A program made the translations under genes and the position numbers. Below the pieces are notes generated by a model. It was not told the DNA's origin, did not search any database, and saw only the letters and a list, made by a program, of their open reading frames with translations. DNA of 8,365 nt from Thermoflexibacter sp. (lineage in GTDB: Bacteria > Bacteroidota > Bacteroidia > Cytophagales > Thermoflexibacteraceae), in assembly GCA_025455345.1 (NCBI GenBank), contig JALOMS010000171.1:1-8365 (forward strand), in the 5' to 3' direction. Shown here piece by piece: positions 1 through 6,468 of this stretch (position 1 is the first letter of the stretch; every line of letters begins with the position of its first letter).

Positions 1-1401
1 CAAGGAGTAGATATACAGTTGGTTATTTTAGATGATTATGTAAACAAACGAGTCGAGGGACTACCTTTTGATGAACTTATCAAAGCGGGAGGGAAAGTTT
101 ATTTCTCCGATAAGATGACTCCCATTCATCATAAATTTTGTATTATAGACCATCAGACACTACTCAATGGCTCGTATGATTGGACATATTTTTCAGAAAG
201 AAAAGCAATGGAAAATATTATATTAATCAAAGAAAATCAATCAATTATCACAGAGTTTGAAACAGAGTTTGAGCTGATTGTATCTACATTGCCTTTAACG
301 TCCCAAGTAAATGCCTATACCATATCCGAGGGACTGATAAATGATTATTTTGGATTAAAAAATTATCTTTCCGAAGATGTTTATTTGCAAGCACTGATAG
401 CTGGAGAAAATGGAGATGACATGAATGCACTTGCGCTTATGCATCACTCGACTCTGATAGATGAGTACAAAACAGAAGTTCAACAACAATTTATCCAAGA
501 AAAAACAGTTTCCTCAGAAACAATCAAAGAAGAAGAAGAGGCATTAGAAGAAGAAAATCAAGCAGATACCCAACCTATTTATACGAGCAGAGGGTTAGGA
601 ATAACTACTACTTATGAGCCTCTGCCTGTGGAAGAAGAACCTGTAAATAATACAGAAGAGCCTCTACCGCCAGCAGAAGACGTATTCCCCACCAATGACC
701 ACGTAGATAATACTACTTCTGAAGAACTTGTCTATGAATATCAAACCAATACAGATGATACAATAACAGAAGTTCCCACAGATATTCAAGAAAATAGCTT
801 AGAAAATGTAGGAGTAGATAACCAAGATACTAATTATCAATCTACCGAATCCCCTATCCTCGAAGAAGAACCCTCTCCCAATGAAGAAGTGCCTACGATT
901 GCGCCTACTCCCAATCCAGAAGCAGAGAGTATGATACAGCAAGGCGAGTTTATTTACCAGCAGGGTAGATTAGAAGAGGCTATTCAGCTATTTATGCAGG
1001 CAATTAACATTCAGGTAGATAATCCAACAGCGTATTTGAATATTGCCATTGTCAAATGGCGACAAGGGAAATTCCAAGAGCAAGCCCAATTTGCCTCCCA
1101 AAGTATTCAATATGACCCTACTAATGCAAAGGCATACAATACCCTTGGCTTGGCTTTGGACAGACTTGGTAATCATATAGAAGCGGTAGAAAACTATACC
1201 AAAGCACTTGAAATTCATCAAGATAATTATTCTTATCTTTGGAATAGAGGACTCGCGCTCAAGGTTTTGGGTCGCAGACAAGAGGCTCTTTTGGATATGG
1301 GTAAGGTGATAAAACTATGCAACCAAGTGCTTATGAGCCAGCCAACTAATCAAAATGCAAGGCAAACGCTCACAGCCGCAATGAAGGAAATGGGGACATA
1401 A
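1..1401 (+). CDS. Single-HKD phospholipase D-like protein with acidic linker and C-terminal TPR repeats (5' partial)
   Basis: The reading frame is open from base 1, so the gene begins upstream; the TTG at 19 is internal (LVILDDY, preceded in frame by QGVDIQ). The 466 visible residues fall into three parts. Residues 1-75 are the C-terminal half of a PLD-like fold: an HxKxxxxD motif (H43, K45, D50) followed by NGSYDWT and a later MENIILI strand, as in single-HKD nuclease/phosphodiesterase-like members that usually act as dimers. Residues about 170-305 are a low-complexity Glu/Pro/Thr/Asn-rich segment, probably disordered. Residues about 309-441 hold three to four TPR units (for example YQQGRLEEAIQLF and AYNTLGLALDRLGNHIEAV), normally protein-binding. 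The missing N-terminus is probably a few tens of residues, since homologues carry one strand-helix unit before this point. The HKD residues are intact, so hydrolysis of a phosphodiester (nucleic acid or lipid) is plausible, but the substrate is unknown. The next gene is convergent, so this one ends its transcript. Confidence 0.88.
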   Translation, partial: QGVDIQLVILDDYVNKRVEGLPFDELIKAGGKVYFSDKMTPIHHKFCIIDHQTLLNGSYDWTYFSERKAMENIILIKENQSIITEFETEFELIVSTLPLTSQVNAYTISEGLINDYFGLKNYLSEDVYLQALIAGENGDDMNALALMHHSTLIDEYKTEVQQQFIQEKTVSSETIKEEEEALEEENQADTQPIYTSRGLGITTTYEPLPVEEEPVNNTEEPLPPAEDVFPTNDHVDNTTSEELVYEYQTNTDDTITEVPTDIQENSLENVGVDNQDTNYQSTESPILEEEPSPNEEVPTIAPTPNPEAESMIQQGEFIYQQGRLEEAIQLFMQAINIQVDNPTAYLNIAIVKWRQGKFQEQAQFASQSIQYDPTNAKAYNTLGLALDRLGNHIEAVENYTKALEIHQDNYSYLWNRGLALKVLGRRQEALLDMGKVIKLCNQVLMSQPTNQNARQTLTAAMKEMGT

Positions 1402-1408
1402 TAAAAAA

Positions 1409-1443
1409 ACAGAGTTGTAGAATTTTATTTTCTACAACTCTGT
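1409..1443. terminator. Bidirectional intrinsic terminator between convergent genes
   Basis: This is a perfect 14-bp inverted repeat (arms 1409-1422 and 1430-1443, core CAGAGTTGTAGAA/TTCTACAACTCTG) around a 7-nt loop. It starts 7 nt after the TAA of the PLD-TPR gene and lies 26 nt beyond the stop of the minus-strand coiled-coil gene. Read on the minus strand, the hairpin is followed by a run of seven T (complement of A1403-A1409; the innermost base also closes the stem), the classic intrinsic-terminator form. Read on the plus strand the trailing T-tract is poor (GCTATTTAT), so termination of the PLD gene here may be weaker. Confidence 0.85.
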
Positions 1444-1469
1444 GCTATTTATATGAAGATGAAAGACAA

Positions 1470-2078
1470 TTAGCTTCCTTTTTTATCTTGCTTAGCTTTC
1501 ATATCGTCATAATACTTATTCTGCTCAGCATTTAAGGCTTTCTTAATTTCTGCATCCCTGCGATTTTTTAATTCATCAGGATAGGCTTTCAGAGACTCTA
1601 CTTCTTTTGCCAAATTACCCTTCATTTGCTCGATTTCTGAATTCATTTTATCTACTTCTGCTTTACCCTGTTCTACTTCCGCTTTGATTTTGTTTGCTTC
1701 TTCTTCTGATTCAACAGTAGTACTTGCTTTTGCATTGAGAGCAGTAATTTTGCCATTTACTTCCTCCACTTTGGCTCTCATCTCTCCTTGTCCTTTTGCA
1801 ATCGCTTCTTTCCTTGTTTTCAAGGTATCCAACCCAAGTTCATAGTTTAGGCAAGCGGTCATAACTGCTTTTTTCTGAGAGGCATTGAGCAATGATTTAG
1901 GGTCGGCTGTTTTCTTTTCATCAAATGCTTTCTTTTTTATTCCTGCATCGATAAAGGCGACAATTTGGTCACTTTTTTTCTTTGCTTTTTGTTCTGGTGT
2001 TTGGGGGGGTGTTTGAGCAAAGCTAAAACCTACCACCAATAAAGTTGCTAATAAACTTAAAAATAATTTTTTTGCCAT
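1470..2078 (-). CDS. Secreted Lys/Ala-rich coiled-coil protein of unknown function
   Basis: This encodes 202 residues starting at the ATG at 2078. The frame is open 22 codons further upstream, but the 2078 start is preferred because it puts a clean signal peptide at the N-terminus: MAKK, a hydrophobic stretch (residues 5-18) and a signal peptidase I site after SFA (A21), followed by QTPPQTPEQ. The mature part is highly charged. From about residue 75 to 175 it is strongly helical with heptad-like spacing (EEVNGKITALNAKA, KIKAEVEQGKAEVDKMNSEI), so a periplasmic or exported coiled coil is predicted. There is one cysteine in the mature region (in TACLNY) and no lipobox. A loose resemblance to periplasmic helical chaperones (Skp or Spy type) is possible, but no diagnostic motif is seen and no function is assigned. 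The gene is monocistronic: a terminator lies downstream and a divergent gene upstream. No Shine-Dalgarno sequence is visible. Confidence 0.82.
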   Translation of the reverse strand: MAKKLFLSLLATLLVVGFSFAQTPPQTPEQKAKKKSDQIVAFIDAGIKKKAFDEKKTADPKSLLNASQKKAVMTACLNYELGLDTLKTRKEAIAKGQGEMRAKVEEVNGKITALNAKASTTVESEEEANKIKAEVEQGKAEVDKMNSEIEQMKGNLAKEVESLKAYPDELKNRRDAEIKKALNAEQNKYYDDMKAKQDKKGS

Positions 2079-2141
2079 AGGATTTGTTATGAATTTGGTG
2101 AACAAATACTTTATTACTCTTTTTGAGTTTAATTCAAACGA

Positions 2142-2149
2142 CAAAACTA
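2142..2149 (-). promoter_or_regulatory. Candidate -7 element (TAGTTTTG) for the coiled-coil gene
   Basis: On the minus strand this reads TAGTTTTG, a full match to the Bacteroidota -7 consensus TAnnTTTG, 63 bp upstream of the chosen ATG at 2078. It also favours that start, because the longer in-frame alternative would begin at 2144, inside the element. No TTG is found at the usual ~20-nt spacing for a -33 element, so the call rests on the -7 box alone. Confidence 0.35.
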
Positions 2150-2259
2150 ATCATTTTATCAAAACATTCCTCTAAAAATTATATGTCTTAACAAATTTTT
2201 AAATTTTGACCGTTTTTATTGCAATAATATTTACAAATTCAAGACCTATTTGCATTTAT

Positions 2260-2289
2260 TTAACATTTTTAAACTGAATGAAATGTTAA
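2260..2289. repeat. 9-bp perfect inverted repeat in the divergent intergenic region
   Basis: TTAACATTT at 2260-2268 is mirrored by AAATGTTAA at 2281-2289 with a 12-nt spacer. Centre-to-centre spacing is 21 bp, about two helical turns, which would suit a dimeric DNA-binding protein. It has no following T-run and no gene ending into it, so a terminator is unlikely. In such AT-rich DNA it could also be chance. Confidence 0.35.
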
Positions 2290-2390
2290 TACTTGAAAGG
2301 TTTTGCTTCTTGAGAATAAATAGTCTTTGTTTCTTTGCTCATTTGATATTTTCTCTATAATTTCACTTCCTAAGAAAACTTCAACATAGA

Positions 2391-2421
2391 TTGTTTCATT
2401 ATTACTTGCCTCTTAAGTTTA
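2391..2421 (+). promoter_or_regulatory. Candidate Bacteroidota-type promoter for the LysM-SDR operon
   Basis: TTG at 2391-2393 is followed after 20 nt by TAAGTTTA (2414-2421), a one-mismatch copy of the TAnnTTTG -7 box at the expected spacing. This would place the transcript start near 2428, leaving a leader of about 30 nt before the ATG at 2461. The match is imperfect and the region is AT-rich, so this is a candidate only. Confidence 0.35.
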
Positions 2422-2460
2422 TTTAAAATATTGATTGTAAATAATATCTGAACATTTGTT

Positions 2461-3012
2461 ATGTCAATGGAAGAAAAAGACAAAACTCTTTCAAAATCAA
2501 CTTTGATAACAGCTCTGAGCGTGTTTTTCCTATCTTTATTTATCATTTTTTTATTTTTGAGTAGTAAGGCGGCATGGATGCAAAAACTCAAGGAGGCAAG
2601 CCAAGGTACAGAACCGCTTCGCCAAGAAAATATTACTTTAAAATCAAAATTAGAATTTTACCGCAAGCAAGACTCCGTCTATGCCAAAATGATTGCCGAA
2701 CGGACTTTTGACCCGAAGGACATAGAAAATTTCCGTATGTATGGATTGTTCAAAGATAAAGGTCAAAAATATACAATAGAACAGGTCGCTCAGAAATTCA
2801 ATATTCCTAATGAGAAAGCCATTAAACTTACTGAAGTTCAAGAAGATAATTGGTTTATTGTTCCTGTGAAAGGAATGCATTTTGTGAGGAAGGCAGAAAC
2901 TGCTGGAAGCATTGCCAAAAAATATTATTCGGATACAGGAGATTCCGTGCTAATTAAGGAGTTTAATCCTATTATTAAGATGGGGAATATGATTTTTATT
3001 CCTTATGACTAA
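2461..3012 (+). CDS. Membrane-anchored protein with C-terminal LysM domain
   Basis: This encodes 183 residues. A short charged N-terminus (MSMEEKDKTLSK) leads into one transmembrane helix at about residues 14-34, then a probable coiled-coil stretch (about 40-75). The C-terminus, residues about 139-183, fits a LysM repeat: HFVRKAETAGSIAKKYY, then LIKEFNP, ending in GNMIFIPYD. The preceding segment (about 103-137: YTIEQVAQKFNIP, then WFIVPVK) resembles a second, degenerate LysM-like unit. LysM domains usually bind N-acetylglucosamine-containing glycans such as peptidoglycan, so the likely picture is an inner-membrane protein whose periplasmic part contacts the wall; the topology is inferred. 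No catalytic domain is present. A start at the second ATG (2467) is equally possible. It lies 21 bp upstream of the SDR gene on the same strand, so the two are probably cotranscribed. Confidence 0.85.
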   Translation: MSMEEKDKTLSKSTLITALSVFFLSLFIIFLFLSSKAAWMQKLKEASQGTEPLRQENITLKSKLEFYRKQDSVYAKMIAERTFDPKDIENFRMYGLFKDKGQKYTIEQVAQKFNIPNEKAIKLTEVQEDNWFIVPVKGMHFVRKAETAGSIAKKYYSDTGDSVLIKEFNPIIKMGNMIFIPYD

Positions 3013-3033
3013 AAACTAATATTTGAAAGATAG

Positions 3034-4026
3034 ATGAATGAAAAATACTTTATAACAGGAACAACAGGTTTGGTGGGAAGTTATATCGCTCGGAAACTCA
3101 TTGCCGAAGGAAGAGAAGTATATGCTCTCAAGCGTAAAAACAGCAATACCCTGTTAGTCAAAGATATAGAAAATAAAATTAATTGGGTAGAAGGAAATAT
3201 TTTAGATGTAAGTATTCTTTTTGAGAGTATTAGGGGCATGGATTATGTCATTCATGCCGCCGCCAATGTTTCTATGCTTACCAAAGATAAAAGTAAAGTA
3301 TTCAAAACCAATATAGAAGGTACAGCCAATGTGGTCAATGCGTGTTTGGAAGCAGGTGTAAAGAAGTTTTGTCATATCAGTTCGGTTGCGGCAATAGGGA
3401 TACCAGAAAAGGCAACTACCATCAATGAAAAAGCTATCTGGAATGAAGATGACAAAGATTTTATCTATGCTAAATCCAAACATTACGCAGAATTAGAAGT
3501 ATGGAGAGGAATGGCAGAGGGGTTAGATGTACTCATTGTCAATCCTTCTACCGTTTTAGGAATTAGTCCATTGGATAGGTCATCGGGACAGATTATAGAC
3601 TATCTCTCTAAAGGAGTAAGTTTCTATCCAAAGGGCAACATTAATCTGGTAGATGCAGAAGATGTTGCAGAAATAGTATTCGAGTTACTTCATCATTCTA
3701 TTGCTAATGAGCGATTTATACTAAATGCTGGGATTTTGTCGTACAAAGAGTTTTTCAGCAAAATAAGTTATCAGTTTGGAAAGTCCGCCCCCCGATATGC
3801 AGTAGGCAAAGGAACATTAAATATGATTTACTTTTTATCAAAAATAGGTAGCTGGCTTGGGCTAAACTCCAAACCCCTCTCTCAAGAAATTATCAATGCT
3901 ACCCAAAGCACACATACTTACAGTAATGAAAAAATTTGTAATTTGCTGAATTTCAAGTTTAAAAGCATTGAGGAAAGTATAGAAAAGGTCTGTCATGCGG
4001 TCAATCATTCTCCATATCCTCGATAA
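3034..4026 (+). CDS. NAD(P)-dependent epimerase/dehydratase-like protein (extended SDR)
   Basis: This 330-residue protein has the usual length for an extended short-chain dehydrogenase/reductase. The N-terminal Rossmann motif is TGTTGLVG (residues 8-15). It is followed by DYVIHAAA (70-77), NIEGTANVV (93-101), the HISS strand with the catalytic Ser (S116 or S117), and the YxxxK pair Y145/K149 in IYAKSK. NPSTVLG (170-176) and the more variable substrate-binding C-terminal half follow. All core catalytic residues are present, so it should be an active cytosolic oxidoreductase or epimerase. The overall sequence recalls the dihydroflavonol-reductase-like branch rather than a clear UDP-sugar epimerase, and the substrate cannot be named. 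It begins 21 bp after the LysM gene, probably in one operon. Its last 26 bp overlap the convergent PBP gene. A weak GAAAG lies just upstream of the ATG. Confidence 0.92.
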   Translation: MNEKYFITGTTGLVGSYIARKLIAEGREVYALKRKNSNTLLVKDIENKINWVEGNILDVSILFESIRGMDYVIHAAANVSMLTKDKSKVFKTNIEGTANVVNACLEAGVKKFCHISSVAAIGIPEKATTINEKAIWNEDDKDFIYAKSKHYAELEVWRGMAEGLDVLIVNPSTVLGISPLDRSSGQIIDYLSKGVSFYPKGNINLVDAEDVAEIVFELLHHSIANERFILNAGILSYKEFFSKISYQFGKSAPRYAVGKGTLNMIYFLSKIGSWLGLNSKPLSQEIINATQSTHTYSNEKICNLLNFKFKSIEESIEKVCHAVNHSPYPR

Positions 4027-6409
4027 ACTGCAAAGAGTCCAGATTGATATTGGTGCTATCTGGCTTAGGTTTACGTGGTGTTGGACAAAAATAAGATTTA
4101 TTTATCTTAATCGCTGGCTTGGGAAAGTTCCCTTTAACAATATTAAGCTCTGGAGTTTCATATACTTTTTCCATAAATGTCCCATAAATAGGAAGAGCGG
4201 TCTTACCACCTTCACCTATTTGCCCATTACGAAAATGAATACTGCGGTCATCTCCTCCTACCCATACTCCTGTAATTAAATCTTTGGTAACACCGAAGTA
4301 CCAACCGTCGGCATGTCCAGAAGAAGTCCCTGTTTTTCCCCCAATTTCATTCCCTCCAAATAGTTTTTGGTACGCATACAATCCTCCCGAAGTTCCCCCC
4401 GGTTCTTGCAAGGAGCCTTTAAGCATTTCTATCATTAAAAAAGCAGACTCAGGCTTTAGTGCCGCAAATCGCTTTGGCTGGAATCGGAACAAAATACGCT
4501 CATTTTTGTCCTCGATACGCGTAATAAAAATAGGCTCTGTCCAAACTCCCTCATTCAAAAATGTCCCAAATGCTCCTGTCATTTCGTACAAGCTCACATC
4601 GTTGGAGCCTAAACTGATAGAAGGAACTTCTTTTAACTTGCTGGTAATCCCCATCTTACGAGCATAATGGGCTACCGTAGTCCAGCCTATAAGTTCTGTT
4701 AGCTTGGCGGCAACGGAATTGATAGAACGACCCATCGCATGACGCAAAGTCATGGTATCATAAGAAAATATCCAATCGGCATTGTGTGGTGCCCAAGTTT
4801 TGTCTTCTCCATCTTCTTTGTAGCGAATATATACGGGGCTATCTATGAGCTTACTACATGGTGAATACCCCATAGAATCTATTGCGGCAGCGTAAAGAAT
4901 TGGTTTAAAGGTAGAACCTGGCTGTCTTTTGGCTTGCATGACATGGTCGTATTTGAAGTATTTGTAGTTAATTCCTCCTACCCATGTCTTAATATATCCA
5001 GAAAAAGGGTCAAGCGTCATTAGCCCCACATGAAGAAATTTCTTATAATATCGGATAGAATCCAAAGGGCTAAGCAAGGTATCCCTATCTCCATTCCAAG
5101 AAAAAATCCTCATTTTTTTAGGAGTATTGAGGTATAGATTGATAGAGTCAGGTGTTTTTTTATATTTTTTGGCTAATTCTTTATACCAAGCAGTGCTTTT
5201 GGCTACATTTTCTATATAGTTAGGAATTACTTCCCCGCGCTTATTAGTCCAAGGTTCTAACCCTCTCCATTGGTCGTAAAATTTGACTTGCAATTTTTTT
5301 ACTTCCTCTATCACCGCTTCCTCTGCTAATTTTTGCATACGAGAGTCTATGGTGGTATAAATTCTTAAACCATCTGCATAAAGGTCGTAACCATTATCCT
5401 CACACCACTTTTCCAAATACGTATTCATTACACTTCTAAAGTACGTTCCTGCTCCTTCTTCTGGATTTTCTAAATGCAGTTTTGCTTTGATGGGCAATTT
5501 GCTTAAAGAATCACACTCTTCAGAAGTGATATAATTGTATTTGAGCATTTGTTGGAATACAATATTGCGTCTTGTAAAGGCATTTTTATAATTTTTAATA
5601 GGATTATAAAAAGTTGTCGCTTTTAACATTCCTACGAGCAGTGCGGCTTGCTGTATATTAAGTTTATTGGGGGTTGTATTAAAAAAGGTTTTTGAAGCGA
5701 TATGAATACCAAATGCGCCATTGCCAAACTCCACAGTATTGAGATACATGGTCATAATCTCCTCTTTGGTAAAGTGTTTCTCCAGATTGATGGCTGTAAT
5801 CCACTCTTTGGTCTTGATAATAATTCCACTAATTATGGGAATCCTGCCTAATACTCCTTGGGAGGCTCTACCACGCATTTGGAACAGATTTTTTACGGTT
5901 TGTTGAGTAAGCGTACTTCCCCCCCTTGGGTCTCCGCTAAATACAGAAGCGGCTACTGCTACTAAGGCTTTCAAATCTACGCCTGTATGTTCGTGAAACC
6001 TAATATCTTCGGTAGCTAAAAGAGCCTCAATAAGATAGGGAGATAACTGCTCATAGGTAACAGGGGTACGATTTTCTTTGAAATACCTCCCAAGCAATAC
6101 TCCGTCTGCGGTATAAAGCTCTGAAGCGGCAGGAATTTTGGGGCTTTCTAAAGATTCTATGCTTGGCATTTCTCCAAATAAATAGAGAAAATTGTACTCA
6201 ACTGCTTTGAAATAAAGCCATACTGCTAATATCAATCCTACAAATAATGTCCAATACCTACGTATCCATTTGCGCCTATGCGTTTCATTGGGTTTGGGAA
6301 CAAAAAATTGGATTAATTGACTTTTTAAGAGCCAATGATAACTTTTTTTGATAGTTACCCCTATTTTTTTAAATAACATTTGATATGGTTTGGACTGACC
6401 TTCTTGCAT
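4001..6409 (-). CDS. mrcA: Bifunctional class A penicillin-binding protein (PBP1A type): peptidoglycan glycosyltransferase/transpeptidase
   Basis: This 802-residue enzyme polymerises lipid II into glycan strands and cross-links the peptides, anchored in the inner membrane. It has a short cytoplasmic N-terminus and a transmembrane helix at about 53-69. The GT51 domain spans about 85-260: catalytic E134 in EDIRFHEHTG, GGSTLTQQ at 163-170, KTKEW near 200, and EEIMTMYLN. The transpeptidase domain runs from about 455 to 735 and is complete: STFK with nucleophile S499 and K502, SIN (S562-N564) and KTGT (692-695). The C-terminal tail is short and basic/acidic. The ATG at 6409 is chosen; an upstream TTG (6427) and an internal ATG (6379) in the same frame are alternatives, and none has a good Shine-Dalgarno sequence. 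The lipoprotein gene ends 59 bp upstream on the same strand with no strong terminator between, suggesting cotranscription. The symbol is by analogy with E. coli PBP1A. Confidence 0.95.
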   Translation of the reverse strand: MQEGQSKPYQMLFKKIGVTIKKSYHWLLKSQLIQFFVPKPNETHRRKWIRRYWTLFVGLILAVWLYFKAVEYNFLYLFGEMPSIESLESPKIPAASELYTADGVLLGRYFKENRTPVTYEQLSPYLIEALLATEDIRFHEHTGVDLKALVAVAASVFSGDPRGGSTLTQQTVKNLFQMRGRASQGVLGRIPIISGIIIKTKEWITAINLEKHFTKEEIMTMYLNTVEFGNGAFGIHIASKTFFNTTPNKLNIQQAALLVGMLKATTFYNPIKNYKNAFTRRNIVFQQMLKYNYITSEECDSLSKLPIKAKLHLENPEEGAGTYFRSVMNTYLEKWCEDNGYDLYADGLRIYTTIDSRMQKLAEEAVIEEVKKLQVKFYDQWRGLEPWTNKRGEVIPNYIENVAKSTAWYKELAKKYKKTPDSINLYLNTPKKMRIFSWNGDRDTLLSPLDSIRYYKKFLHVGLMTLDPFSGYIKTWVGGINYKYFKYDHVMQAKRQPGSTFKPILYAAAIDSMGYSPCSKLIDSPVYIRYKEDGEDKTWAPHNADWIFSYDTMTLRHAMGRSINSVAAKLTELIGWTTVAHYARKMGITSKLKEVPSISLGSNDVSLYEMTGAFGTFLNEGVWTEPIFITRIEDKNERILFRFQPKRFAALKPESAFLMIEMLKGSLQEPGGTSGGLYAYQKLFGGNEIGGKTGTSSGHADGWYFGVTKDLITGVWVGGDDRSIHFRNGQIGEGGKTALPIYGTFMEKVYETPELNIVKGNFPKPAIKINKSYFCPTPRKPKPDSTNINLDSLQFIEDMEND

Positions 6410-6468
6410 GGCGAATAGTAAACACAATTAAAAATGCTTGCAATATAAATGATTATTTTATAAATAAT

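Larger units (their letters stand above)
2079..2460. other. Divergent AT-rich intergenic region
   Basis: These 382 bases separate the minus-strand coiled-coil gene from the plus-strand LysM gene. I find no convincing coding sequence on either strand; a minus-strand frame entering from the LysM gene has no recognisable protein features. What it holds is a candidate promoter for each flanking gene and one 9-bp inverted repeat, listed separately. The rest is very AT-rich without tandem repeats or tRNA-like folding that I can see. Confidence 0.7.

Noticed and set aside
2079..2144. In-frame upstream extension of the coiled-coil gene by 22 codons (start at 2144).
   Set aside because: It would bury the clear signal peptide behind a charged stretch and place the start codon inside the candidate -7 element.
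6452..6468. 7-bp AT-only hairpin just after the lipoprotein stop, a possible terminator between the lipoprotein and PBP genes.
   Set aside because: The stem is entirely A-T with a 3-nt loop and is not followed by a T-run on the minus strand, so it would be too unstable to end transcription; readthrough into the PBP gene is more likely.
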